This document shows, one piece after another, positions 46,317 through 58,440 of a DNA stretch of 64,000 bases. The translations under genes were made by a program, and so were the position numbers. Within the stretch, counting starts at the first letter, position 1, and the number at the start of each line of letters is the position of its first letter. This DNA is from Larix kaempferi (Eukaryota; Streptophyta; Pinopsida; Pinales; Pinaceae): assembly GCA_027924585.1 (NCBI GenBank), contig BSBM01000643.1, positions 18,400,501-18,464,500 on the forward strand. Direction: 5' to 3'. The notes under the pieces are model-generated. The model was not told the origin of the DNA. It ran no database searches and saw nothing but the letters and a program-made list of their open reading frames with translations.

Positions 46317-47867
46317 TGTAATGTACCAACTAGGATTGGTGATACAAAAATTCACTCCCTTAGAAGAATCAATTAAAAACAATGGATTCAGGGGGCTAGT
46401 TTGACTGTTGTTAGGAAAAATCAAGTTCTCTAGATAGTAGGAGGATTATATTAGCTGATAATACCTTTTCACAAATTACTGGGACCATTTATGTTTCAAA
46501 TTCATCCAGGTTGAAATCTACTCCAATGCTCCTAGGCACCGCAACATATGCAAACTAGTACTTCAACTATACATGGATTGGAAGCTATGAGTGAAGGATT
46601 ATGACTTAGGGAGGTAACTAAAATCAAATATCAGTCAAAATATAGTCATTGTTATCTCCATAAATTTTTAGGAGGTTTTGATAAATACTCACAAAGATAC
46701 AAGCAAAATGGCCTTCTAGGATTGCACAACTAGACAATTTCAGGATCTCCCAAACTGTTAGGAAGGCTCACGAATTTATGATATCAGGAATGTATTGAGT
46801 CAATTAACATATTAAATAAAATCAGAAACATAAATCATATCATTTGGATCAATACTCATTCATTTATTAAATACAATATGGAAACTAGCTCAAATCTATG
46901 GAAATCTAGCAGGGGTGTGGAAAAACTCAGAACAATTTAGATTTCTACATTACAAAATTTCATGAATGATATCATAGGATTAATATAATAGAAATTAAAT
47001 CATATGGGATCCATGAGGATTCTCAAAAAAGTCCAAATATTCAATCCTTTACAATACAATAGACTAGAACTGGAAATCACTGGAAAACTAGAGAATTTGA
47101 ACCATAGGATTCATGACACTTTCTATGAGCTTCAAACCAGACTTGAATCGGATACAGGACCTGCAATAAAATCATTTAAAATGGATGAATTCCATCATCC
47201 TCTTACAGGAAGCATGGGCACATCACCTAGCTTGGACTAAGGGCACATCTCCCAAGTCTTTGAGGCACAACTACACTCAAACCAATACTCAAACTGACAA
47301 AAGATGTGAAGGGGGTGCACACTCCTTTATTTATATATGGAGGATGAATTTAGCATCAAGTATCTTTGGATAATGCACCATCATGAATGGATAAGGAAAG
47401 CTTGATTTCCTTCTTTTTCCTTTTCTACTTTGCTTTCTGCTTTCTGCTTTGTATGGTTTTTATGCCTTATCTTGCTTTTTTATTGTATCCTTTTTTCTGC
47501 TTTATGTTGCTTTTCCTGAGTTGTTGCTTCTTTTATGATTTGCACCATCTTTCTTTCATTTTTCCTGATTTTCTAGATTTGGATGGTTTTCCCTAACTTC
47601 TTATGCAAGTCATCTCTCAAGCCAACCTCATCCACTAAGGTGCACTTGTGGAGCATTATCCTCTTTTATTTAATATAAAATTACTTAATGGATTAAAATA
47701 ATTAATTCCAAGTGCATAATAAACTTTAGACAAAAATTAAATCACACTCCCCCAATTAATTTATTGCCTGAAATTCAAAATTAACCCCAAGTAAATGAAG
47801 TTGTCTCCTCAACCCAAGGGATTGGCTGGGTTAGGAACTTGATATAGTGATCACTGTTGAGGGGACA
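46317..47867 (-). repeat. gypsy-3 3' LTR, 1,551 bp
   Basis: On the minus strand it starts TGTCCCCTCAAC after the purine tract GGGAGGGGAGAATTG and ends CTAGTTGGTACATTACA at 46317. Its last 190 bp match the remnant at 59740-59925. Confidence 0.85.
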
Positions 47868-48480
47868 TGACAATTCTCCCCTCCCAATATTTCTTGTCCT
47901 CAAGCAATTTCAAACTGGGGTGATGTAAGATGTGTTCTCCTTCCCAAGTGGCATCCTCACTAGGCAGCCCTTCCCATTGCACCAAAAATTCCTTAATGAT
48001 TCTGATCCTTATCTTCTTCTCTCGGACCTCCAAAATATTCTCAAGTACTAACACCAAATATACTTCATCATACATGGGTGGAAAGTCTTGGGAAAACTTA
48101 ACTTGCTGCCCTATTTCCTTCTTGAAACAGAACACATGGAAAATATTGTGAATCTGACTACCTAGAGGCAGTTCTAGATCATAAGCCACTTCCCCGATCT
48201 TCCTCGGGACTTGGTAGGGACCATATAAAATTGGATGAAACTTATCATCCCCTTTAGACTTCAATGAGGACTGTCTATAGGGATGCAAAATCAAATAAAA
48301 CAGATCCCCTACTTGGAAGGTTCGCTCCACTCCGTGCTTGTCTGCATGCACCTTCTGCATTTTCTGTGCCACCCGCAAGTTGTCTTTGAGAATTCTAAGT
48401 GTGTATTGACTCTCTTGGAGCCAATAGTTTTCCTTCCGTAACTTACAATCACCAAATATCATTTCAGAAAAAGTGAGTGC
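47851..48480 (-). pseudogene. gypsy-3 integrase C-terminus and chromodomain-like tail
   Basis: Resumes integrase after the copia insertion: ALTFSEMIFGDCKL, QKMQKVHADKHGVERTFQVG, then IHNIFHVFCFKK and a chromodomain-like EFLVQWEGLPSEDATWE, ending YWEGRIVMSP just inside the LTR. The frame is open throughout this part, better preserved than the rest of the element. Confidence 0.9.
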
Positions 48481-49071
48481 TGTTAGTTTTTCAGAATTTA
48501 CTTCAATCTGATCTAGGATCTTAACTGAGAGAACAACATGTACAGCATATCTATAGCATATCAATCATGGACACAATAATGCAAGCACACAAGAGACACA
48601 GAGTTTCATCGGGGAAAACCAGGAAGGTAAAAAACCCCGCAACTTCCTCAGAGATAGATAGAGAAATGATACAACCCAAGTACAAGAGATAGTCCTCCTA
48701 ACAGTAGCTTCTCCTCCTCCACAAGTACGCCACTCTCCAATGAGTGTATGAGTGAGAAAGTGAATGATCAAATAGAGTGCCTCCCGCACTCTATTTATAC
48801 TTGACTTGACTTGCCTAATAACCTTTACTAGGTCAGCCTTAACTTAACCACATAACATAATGCTGACAGGGCCAACCCGCAATAGGGTGGTCTAATAACC
48901 CATCAAGTATAAGTTATGACACTTACAATATAAATGACAACACTTATGTATAGAGGAATAATAACATCTCTATAGGAATACAAACACTTCCGTATAGAGG
49001 AATAATAACATCTCTATAGGAATACAATATACATATATGAAATACATTCCGAAGTTACAAATACATCAACA
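48481..49071 (-). repeat. copia 3' LTR, 591 bp
   Basis: Near-identical to 54944-55588 apart from a 54-base or so segment present only in the other LTR. The short open frames inside (for example 48565-48789) recur in both LTRs and are not genes. Confidence 0.93.
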
Positions 49072-49320
49072 CTCCCTCTTAACTAGGAAGGTATTTCTCG
49101 ACATAGGTCTTCTAGCACAAGTATTTTTCTCTGGATCATCATCACTGGATCATTGTCATCGAATCATCATCATCGTCATTGATGCTACTATCTCAATCAA
49201 TCTCTGAACTACTCATCATAGGAAGTTCTACAGAGCCAGTCTTTTTTCATACTGGATGTAGGCCCACCACCTGCAGGTCTTCATCACTGGCCATACTGTG
49301 GAATCCTTAGGACTTATTAC

Positions 49321-49890
49321 GTGCATCACAAAACCTCGCAAGAGCATCCCAGGATGTTACAAGCACACATCTCTACCTGTCAGATCTACCAGGGACATAT
49401 TATATGTGAACTCACCACAAAACTTCGCAAGGGCATCCCAGGTTGTTACGAGCACACAACTCTACCTATCGGATCTCCCAGGGACATATTACATGTGGTC
49501 ACCACAAAACCTTGCAAGAGCATCCTAGGACTTATTATGGGCACACAGCCCAATCTATCGGATCTCCCAGGGCCATATTACATGTGGTCTTGGAAAAACC
49601 TCGCAAGAGCATCCCAGGACTTATTACGGGCACACAACCCAACCTATCGGATCTCCCAGGGACATATTTTATGCCATAGGACAAAACCTCGCAAGAGAAT
49701 CCTAGGACTTATTACGGGCACATGGCCCAACCTATTAGATCTCCCAGGGCCATATTACATGTCCTCCCAAGCAAAACCTTGAAAGAGCATTTGCTAGATA
49801 TCCCAGGGCCATATTATATGCCATAGGAAAAACCTCGAAAGAGTATTTGCAAACCTCCCAGGGCCATATTATATGCTTATTTGCACAACA
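49321..49890. repeat. About 88-bp tandem array, six to seven copies
   Basis: Units share AAAACCTCGCAAGAGCATCC, the 'cggatctcccagg' and 'catatta' words, with starts near 49327, 49416, 49503, 49593, 49681 and 49771, and a shortened last unit. It lies in the 3' untranslated part of the copia element. Confidence 0.9.
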
Positions 49891-49924
49891 TGTCCACGGC
49901 CATAGAGTATCAACTTGATACTCA

Positions 49925-50130
49925 CCATACATCATCCTGATGTACATGATCTTCTTGATCATCGTCACAGCATCATCCTGATGCATATGATTTGGAGAAA
50001 CATTCTAAAGCTCATCATCCATGATCATCTTGATCATCATCATAGCATCATCCTGATGCATATCATTTGGAGCATCATCTTGAAGCTGATCATCCATGAT
50101 CATCCATGATCATCCTGATCATATAATGCA
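49925..50130. repeat. About 75-bp tandem array
   Basis: Repeats of CATCATCCTGATG(C/T)A and GATCATCTTGATCATCATCA-like words at about 49929, 49971 and 50046. The spacing is irregular. Confidence 0.75.
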
Positions 50131-50199
50131 TCCCCCTGATGCATATCATCTGGAGCAACATCCTAAAGCTTATCATCCATGTTCATTTTGATCATAGAA

Positions 50200-50600
50200 T
50201 GCATCCACCTAATGCATACACAGTATTTACCTGATACATATCATCATACATGATCTACCTGATCATACAATGTATCCACCTGATACATATCATCATACAT
50301 GATCTACCTGATCATACAATGTATCCACCTGATACATATCATCATACATGATCTACCTGATCATCACAAGCATCCAACATGATGCATATACATACACATG
50401 ATTTAACTGATCATAACAAGCACCCAACATGATGCATATACATATACATGATCCAACTGATCATAGCAAGCATCCAACATGATGCATATACATATACATG
50501 ATCCAACTGATCATATCAAGCATCCAACATGATGCATATACATATACATGATCCAATTGATCATAACAAGCATCCAACATGATGCATATACAGAGCAGTA
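50200..50600. repeat. 49-50-bp tandem array, about eight copies
   Basis: Successive TGATC(T/C)A(A/C)CTGATCATA units start at about 50251, 50300, 50349, 50399, 50449, 50499 and 50549. The array is dominated by CATGATGCATATACATATACA. It sits between RNase H and the other copia arrays. Confidence 0.92.
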
Positions 50601-50767
50601 ATTGGAGCATCGTCCTGATGCTCATCATCCAGTGCTTACATCCACAGCCATGGAAGGATCCTCCTCTCACCATGCTCAGAATGGATCCTGCAAATGTGTT
50701 CATCACTTCTTCCTCAAAGTGTCATCAATCTAAAGAACACCAAGCCTATCTATGAAGTACTCGAACT

Positions 50768-52170
50768 TCACTCTGCTAGTGGCTTCGTCAGCACATCTGC
50801 AACCTGCTCATCCGTCACAACATACAGGAGCTTCACTGCTCCTCTATGCACCATATCCCTCATATAGTGATATTTGATCTCAATGTGCTTCAATCTGTCG
50901 TGGAACATCGGGTTCTCAGACAGCTTCACACAACTTTGGTTGTCACAAAAGATACCAGTAGCATCCAACGAGAGATCAAATAACTCAAACAGTAGCTTCC
51001 TCAGCCATACTGCCTCACAACTAGCCGAACAAGCTGCAACATACTCTGCTTCGGCTGTACTCACTGCTACGTAGGACTACTTCTTGCTAAACCAAGACAT
51101 CACACCTGATCCCATACTGAAGCAGCACCCATAATTGCTCTTCCTATTTGTAGCACTACCTGCCCAGTCTGAATCAACATAACCTTGTAGGTTAAACTTT
51201 TGATTCGCATCATACTTAAGCCTATAATCAATTGTACCCTTTAGGTACCTCAGAATATGCTTTACAGCAACCAGGTGAACACCTCTGGGATCCGTTAGGA
51301 ACTAGCTCAATGTGTTCACCGCAAAGCAAATATCTGGTCTAGTGTTCATTAGGTACATCAAGGACCCAATCATCTGACGATACATAGTGACATCAACCGA
51401 ATCAGATGAAGCATCACATAGAAGCTTCAGGTTCGATGCCATAGGTGTGGCCATGGACTTGCAGTCCATCATCCCGAACCTCTTCAGGATCTCTACTGCA
51501 TACTTCTCTTGTCTAGGGAAGATTCCATCTGTTCTCTGCCACACCTCCATGCCTAGGAAATAGTGCATCATCCCCAATTCCTTCATCTCGAACTCGGCAG
51601 CAAGCTTCCTCTTCGTGTTGGCAATCAATCTATCCTCACCTGTAACAAACATGTCATCCACATACAATAGTTGTATCACTGGATTGCCTTCCACAACCTT
51701 GTAGTAAAGGTTGGAATCTGCTTTACTCTTGGTAAAGCTCAAACTGGATAGAAAGCTGTCTATCCTACCATACCAAGTCCTAGGAGCTTGCTTCAAGCCT
51801 TACAAGGCTTTCTTCAACTTGCACACATATGATTCTCTGTCATGTGTCTCAAAACCAAGTGGCTGCACCACATACACTTCCTCCTCGAACACACCATTCA
51901 AGAAAGATGTCTTGACATCCATCTAGTGTATCTTCCATTTCATCACTGCAGCCAGAGCAAGTACTGATCTAATGGAAGTGTATCTGGCTACAGGAGAAAA
52001 AGTCTCTTCATAGTCTATCCCCTCTTTCTGAGAGAAGCCACGAGCTACAATCCTTGCTTTGTATTTTTCTATGCTACCATCTGTAGCATACTTGATCTTA
52101 TAGATCCACTTGGAAGTCACAACAGACTTCCCTTCAGGTCTTGGGACTGCATCGAGATATCATTCTTCAT
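50768..52170 (-). pseudogene. copia RT and RNase H, nearly intact
   Basis: Read on the minus strand: [16 protein letters not shown]-type RT entry, [21 protein letters not shown], the catalytic LLYVDDM, MKELGMMHYFLGMEV, TRPDICFAVNTLS, then RNase H with STAEAEYVAACSASCEAVWL, DNQSCVKLSENPMFHDR and EQVADVLTKPLAE. Order and motifs are those of Ty1/copia. Visible defects are few: stops near 51905, 51800, 51302 and 51078. Integrase, protease and gag that should precede RT are absent. Confidence 0.92.
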
Positions 52171-54931
52171 GATCGACTGGTACTCCTCGATCATGGCATT
52201 CTTCCCGAATCCAGGGAACTTCAATATCTTCAATAGATAACTTTGTTGCTGAACAAATGTTGTAGTCCTTCTTTTGTAGGTGATGGTATACGATCTTTCC
52301 TACAAAACAAGTTAAATTGCATGATTAGAAACATCTCATAGTTTTCAGAACAAATTCTTACACATAAATAAATATGTCATACAGTTATGCAATTATCTTA
52401 GCCGATGCTTCAATACAACATTTATCCATATCCCGTAACTTTCTAGATGCCTTCCAATCTCTACCAGAACATTGTTAAGAGTGTGCACAACTCCCAACAT
52501 GTCAGCAAAGAGGTTTCATTCTAGATACGTAGCAATGGAATGTTGTACAGTTCCATAGGCCACTTACCCATCACATGCATGTTAGTAGTATACAGTTCAT
52601 TAATGCAATTATTCTAATATGTATAATACACACCCTAAGTCTAGGAACATAAGCATATACATCATTGAACAATATTATTTAAACAAACAAATATGCAAGA
52701 AATGCAATTCAAATACTTATCTTTGTTTGGTTGTAGGGTGGACTCCCTCTCAATATTTGCTTCCTTGCAGGAACTACTGGAGTGTGCTCCCTCTTGATCT
52801 TTTCTTCCTAGATTACCTGTCCTTGAACTTATATCCATCCTCGATCACTTATGCATACTTACTAGTATCATCATTGTGTTATCCTCGAGATCTCATACAT
52901 ACATACATACATTCATTAGTATAATCTTAATACTATCAAAACACAATAATCTTAAATATGTATAGTCATGATCATTTCAAACACAGATAATAAGCATTAG
53001 TATTCAAGTTTTCAGGGAAGACTTCTTTTAATCATGCATACTCCTATTTGACCATAGGAATTTTCTATTTTAGTCATATCATCAATCAAAGTAAGAAGCA
53101 TAATATGCCTAAACCCATAATTACTAACTTCAATGAATAATCATTATCAATCATGCCATGTATACTTATATAAGAGATCCTAACACAAGGTAGGATTCTA
53201 ACTTGATATAGAAAAACATACCTGGATTAGCATGCTAGCTAGTTATGTCTAACATACCCGCATAATGTCTTATTGTTCTCTTCAATAACTTGTGCGAGTA
53301 ACTTGCATATCTCATAGGTTAATCATTATAGAACCAAGTTATACATACCTCGTAAGTATATCTTCTATGTGATCCATGACAATGGATGAATCTTTGTCTT
53401 CATGTCACCATGGTCATATGTTCTTGAACTAGAACATGATTTGTCTTTCTTGATGTACCTTTCATGTTAGCAGACAACATCAACCTCATACAACACCACA
53501 ATGAATTAGTACAATCATAAGTGTCAAAAACCTAATCAATGAATATATGCATTCATAATTTTATTAAGGTGATACGACAAGTCTAAAGTTAATCAATATT
53601 GTACTAACCTTATTGAAGACAAACATACCATAAACTTAATCATGAACAGATCTCGAAACATACCTGGATAAGTCATACCTGTCGAGATTGCTTGTAATCT
53701 TCTTATGTAAGGCCTTAGCCTCATATCCCTTTGAAATAGGAACTTCTTCACTTATGCAGGTGACCAATCCATTCTCTTCTAGGATTAACCCGATCCACTT
53801 GATTTGCAGAAATTGGATCTGGAGTTGGATTAAGGTTTGTCAGGGAAACCCTAAAAATTCAAACTTTTAATTTCAAACTTCTGAAAGGATAGAAAGATGC
53901 GCCTTGATGAGCTTATCAACTTGGTATACTTAGAATTTGAAAATTGCAAAGTTTCACCCCTCAAATTTGTTTTTCAATATTCTCGATTCACTAGGGAGGA
54001 CCCTGAATTAGGGTTTGAGTTTCCCAGAACTTCAACCAACCAAATAGTTTGATCCAAATCTCTAAACTTTAATTTTTCCAAGGAGCTTCTAGCTATGGTC
54101 ACAGATTTCAAAAATTCCGATTTTTGCAGAAGCCCTAATTTTTCACCTTTCCGATCAAAGTCCCGAACTAGGGTTTGATCAAGCCCAACCTTTTGCCCAA
54201 CAAAAAAATTCGATCTTGGTCTCTAAATTTTGATTTTGATGAGGAGCATCCAGCTGTGGTCTCCGATGTGAAAAACTCCAACATTCTCTGAAACCTTAAA
54301 TTCCCGGAGCCATGAATGAAGGTGCTCAAAATCCAATTCTGTTTTGACAGAAATATGCACCTGATTGTTTCTCGTGTAACTCCGAAATTTCAAATATACA
54401 GGGTCTGAAAATTCTTCCTGTGGTAGCCTGACCTGTTATCCTCAAATGGATTCTCTGAGAGAGAGTTATGCCAAGTGTCGCAATGTGACCTATTTATGGG
54501 ATAAAATAGGAGAGCGAACTTGTACGGAGTGCCACGTGTCACTGGTTCAATTTCGGCCTCTGAAAATTGTACCTATGAAAGTACAGTCTGTTCCCTACAT
54601 TCCACTTTTTACTAAATTTCATTTGGAGCTTCCTAGCCCAAGTTGTGACCTTTTTTCCTAGGTCACCTTTTTATGACTGTGATCAGGAAGAGGTAGAAAC
54701 CCTAGATTGTATGGACCATAAAACAAAAATTACATCGAATTAGATGCTGTGCTTCAGACACAAGGTACATGGGGATCTTATATTCTACCTGTAATATTTT
54801 TAGATCCTGAAACTTTGCCAAAATGAATTTATAGCGAAAGTGCTACGATGACTGGTTTTTGCTATATCAAGCCCTAGCTTCGCAAGTGCAACAAGTGTCA
54901 TGATTTCCATCCCATGCCTTCTTTCAGGCTA
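52171..54931 (-). other. copia 5' internal region without recognisable gag/INT
   Basis: About 2.7 kb between the primer site and RT. I see no gag zinc knuckle, protease or integrase motif on the minus strand. It contains four AAACCCTA/TAGGGTTT words (53846, 54009, 54169, 54697) and a roughly 180-bp degenerate duplication (about 54020-54275, around 'gagga/ggagc...tagct/ccagct.tggtc'). It may be foreign sequence captured in place of gag-int, or heavily decayed. Confidence 0.5.
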
Positions 54932-54943
54932 GCTCTGATACCA
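54932..54943 (-). other. copia primer-binding site
   Basis: Reads TGGTATCAGAGC on the minus strand, directly abutting the 5' LTR. It matches the canonical initiator Met-tRNA complement exactly. Confidence 0.95.
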
Positions 54944-55588
54944 TGTTAGTTTTTCATAATTTACTTCAATATGATCTAGGATCTTAATTGGGAGAACAAC
55001 ATGTACAACATATCTACAGCATATCAATCATGGACACAATAATGCAAGCACACAAGAGACACAGAGTTTCACCGGGGAAAACCAAGAAGGTGAAAAACCT
55101 CGCAAATTCCTCAGAGATAGATAGAGAAATGATACAACCCAAGTACAAGAGATAGTCCTCCTAGCAGCAGCTTCTCCTCCTCTACAAGTGCGCCACTCTC
55201 CAATGAGTGTATGAGTGAGAAAGTGAATGATCAAATAGAGTGCCTCCCGCACTCTATTTATACTTGACTTGACTTGCCTAATAACCTTTACTAGGTCGGC
55301 CTTAACTTAACCACATAACATAAGGTTGACAGGGACGACCCCCAATAGAGTGGTCTAATAAACCTTTAACCCACATGACTTATACAGGGCCGACCCCAAC
55401 AAGGTGGTCTAATAACCCATCAAGTATAAGTTACGACACTTACAATATAAATGACGACACTTCCGTATAGAGGAATAATAACATCTCTATAGGAATACAA
55501 ACACTTCCGTATAGAGGAATAATAACATCTCTATAGGAATACAATATACATATATGAAATACATTCCAAAGTTACAAATACATCAACA
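54944..55588 (-). repeat. copia 5' LTR, 645 bp
   Basis: Pairs with 48481-49071. The extra segment at about 55345-55405 duplicates the GGGCCGACCCC...GGTGGTCTAATAA motif, which explains the length difference. Confidence 0.93.
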
Positions 55589-55593
55589 AGTGC

Positions 55594-58440
55594 CTCATAT
55601 CCCATATAGAGATTTGAATGGAGACATTCCAATCGAGAGATGAAAAGTAGTATTGTAACAAAACTCTCCCAATTGGAGCCAAGTAGTCCAAGACTTTTGC
55701 TGACCTGTGACATAGTTTCTTAAGTAAAATTACAGCCATTAGTTCACTCTTTCTATTTGGCCATCATTATACGGATGGTAGCTAGTACTCATGTACAAAC
55801 TTGTCCCCACTAACTTGAACAACTCTTGTGAAAAATTGCTAGCGAACTTGTTGTCTCTATCACTGATGATGGACTTGGGTATGCCATGAAGTTTGAAGAC
55901 TTATTTGATGAAAATTTCAGCCACTTGGATGGCTGAAATAGTAGTTGTGAGTAAAAATAAATGTGCATATTTATTCAATCTATCAACCAAAACAAAAATA
56001 TTGTCTTTACCTTGGATTTTGGGGAGCCCCGTGATGAAATCCATTGATACACTTTTCCATTTCTGTTCGGGAATAGGAAGTGGTTGTAAGAGTCCTGCTA
56101 GATGAGTATGCTCTACTTTGCTTTGCTAGAATTCCACACATGATATAACATACTCCATCACCTCCTTTTTCAATCCCTTCCAAGTGAACCTTTCCTTCAC
56201 TTTCCTATAAGTCTTCACAAACCTCGGATGTCCTGCTAGAGGCACATCATGAGCAACCTCAAGGATCTTCTTCTTTAATGAGGATTCTGGAACTAAAAAG
56301 ATCATATCCTTATGATATATGGTATCATTAAGAATATTGTAAGTATCATCATGAATTAGTCCATCAAATAAATCATAGGAAAAATTATTCTTTTTATACT
56401 CTACTCCAAGCTGCGCTTTCTAACTATCACAAAATTGATTAATGCAAAGGTTGGTTTTCTAGAAAGAGCATCAGCCACAGTGTTCATCTTACCCATCTTG
56501 TATTCAATGTCAAAGTCAAATTCTTGGACCTTGCTTACCCACTTTTGTTGTCTATCATTCAACTCTTTTTGGGTCAAGAAGTGTCTCAAACTGTTATGAT
56601 CATCATTGATGATGAACTTACCACCTACTAGATATTGTCTAAACTTGACTAGCACATGCATGATGCATAACATTTCCTTATCATAGAATGAATATATTCT
56701 CTCATGGGGATGCAAATTCCTACTTTCAAAGGCTATGGGATGCTTTTTTTGCAGCTGCAATCCCATTCCCCGAAGCATCACATTCAAGGACAAAAGGTTG
56801 AGAAAAATATGGAAGTGCAAGAACATGACAACTACTCATTACCTCCTTCATCTTTTTGAATGCTTGTTCAACCTCTTCTGACCAATGGAAGGCTCCCTTC
56901 TTAGTAAGGTCTGTCAATGGAGATTTCAACTTTGAAAAATATTTGACAAACTTTCGGTAATAAGTGCATATCCCAATAAATCCTCTCAATTCAGTGAGAT
57001 TCTTGGGACTTGGCCAATCCAAAATGGTTTGGATCTTCTCCATGTGAATGTTAACCCCTTCATTCCCATTCACATGACCAAGATACAAAATATCAGTCAT
57101 GCCAAACTCACACTTGGATAGTTTTTCATAGAAAGACTAATCTACCAAGGTTGTTAGTACATCATCCAAATGGTGCAAACGCTCCTCCCAAGTTTTACTA
57201 TAAATTAAAATATCATCAAAGAAAACAAGAAAAAACTTATGGATTTGCCTGCTAAACAGTTTGTTCATGCGAGATTAAAAAGTTACAGGTGCATTAGTTA
57301 GGCCAAAAGGAATAACCAGGAACTCAAAGTGTCCATGATGACACCGGAAAGTTGTCTTTTGGATGTCTTCTTCCCGCATACTGATTTGATGGTAACCAGA
57401 GCAAAGATCAATCTTTGAAAAATATTTGGCCCCATGGAGTTCATCCATGAGCTCATCAATCCTTGGGATAGGATATCTGATCTTGATAGTATTCTTGTTG
57501 ATAGCTTTGTAGTCTATGCACATGCACATGGTCCCATCTTTATTCTTCACAAGGACTATAGATCAAGCAAAAGGACTTGATATTGGTCTAATCAATCTCA
57601 AGTCAAGCAGTCCTTGGTGGTTTTCTCTATCTCATCCTTGAATCTTTTTGGGTGCTTGTAAGGATGGACTTTGATAGGTGGGGTGCCTATCTCTAACTCA
57701 ATCCTATACTCCACTCCTCTATTAGGTGGTCTACCATGAGGAAAGTACCCAAACACCTTCTTATGCTTTTGGATCAATTTATGAATGTCTTCTGGATATT
57801 GTGCCACTTCCAAGGTGGTTCCCTTTGTGGTGATTAAGCATTCTGTATCCCACTCAATGTCTCCATGCCTTAGTATGGATCTCATACTGTGTGCACTCAC
57901 CACGTTTTTTGGGTAGGTGTTGATCCCTCTGAACACTACCTCCTTTCCATCTTCTCCTTTGAAAGTTATTGAGTGCTTCCCAATGGAATACAACCATTGT
58001 ACTCCCAAAACCATGTTAATATCAGCCACATCCACAACATAAAAAATATCTATAATGGTGTGATATCATATCGTATAGTAATATGCAATTTAGGAATCCA
58101 TCTAGAATAATCCATAGAATGACTACCTAGAATGATAACAATGAAGCCTACAAATTTTTCAGCAGGTAACTTCCTCCTTTCGACCAGAGTTGAATCAATG
58201 AGATTATGGGTTTCTCCATCCACCAACATAGTGATTGATTTTCCTTGAACCACTCCCTTGAATATGAATGTATGGAAGAGAGAAAATCTTGACAATACTG
58301 CAATATTTTTCACTTCGCGGGTAGGCTCTTCTTCCGTAGTCTCATAGGCCACTTCTGCATCTACTGGGGCCTCTTCTTCTTCCTCCCCAGCTTCGCTCTC
58401 TGAGTAAAATTCAATGTAGTGTGCTTTTACTTTATCACAT
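55594..58440 (-). pseudogene. gypsy-3 pol: PR-RT-RNase H-INT core, broken
   Basis: Protease near 58230 reads MLVDGETHNLID. RT entry segment VEYRIELEIGTPPIKVHPYK, then [22 protein letters not shown] and catalytic FFDDILIYS (about 57205). RNase H: LECDASGNGI, with a frameshift near 56750, then HPIAFESRNL and VADALSRKP. Integrase core: SVSMDFITGLPKIQG, ISDRDNKFAS, then STSYHPYNDGQIERVN, ending at MSPFKSLYG where the copia element cuts in. Many stops (for example near 57597, 57272, 57105, 56398) make it non-functional. Confidence 0.9.

Larger units (their letters stand above)
48481..55588 (-). mobile_element. Ty1/copia retrotransposon, 7.1 kb, inserted in gypsy-3 integrase
   Basis: LTRs 48481-49071 and 54944-55588 begin TGTTAG and end ATCAACA on the plus strand. 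Flanking AGTGC at 48476-48480 and 55589-55593 is the target-site duplication. On the minus strand a perfect Met-tRNA primer site abuts the 5' LTR and a short purine tract (AAGAGGGAG) abuts the 3' LTR. Only RT and RNase H coding remains. Joining the two flanks restores the gypsy-3 integrase reading order, which confirms the ends. Confidence 0.95.

Noticed and set aside
49321-50600. CRISPR-like direct repeats
   Set aside because: The units are contiguous degenerate tandem repeats without unique spacers, inside a plant copia element.
55028-55252. Small conserved gene, because an almost identical frame occurs at 48565-48789
   Set aside because: The two frames are simply the two LTRs of the copia element.
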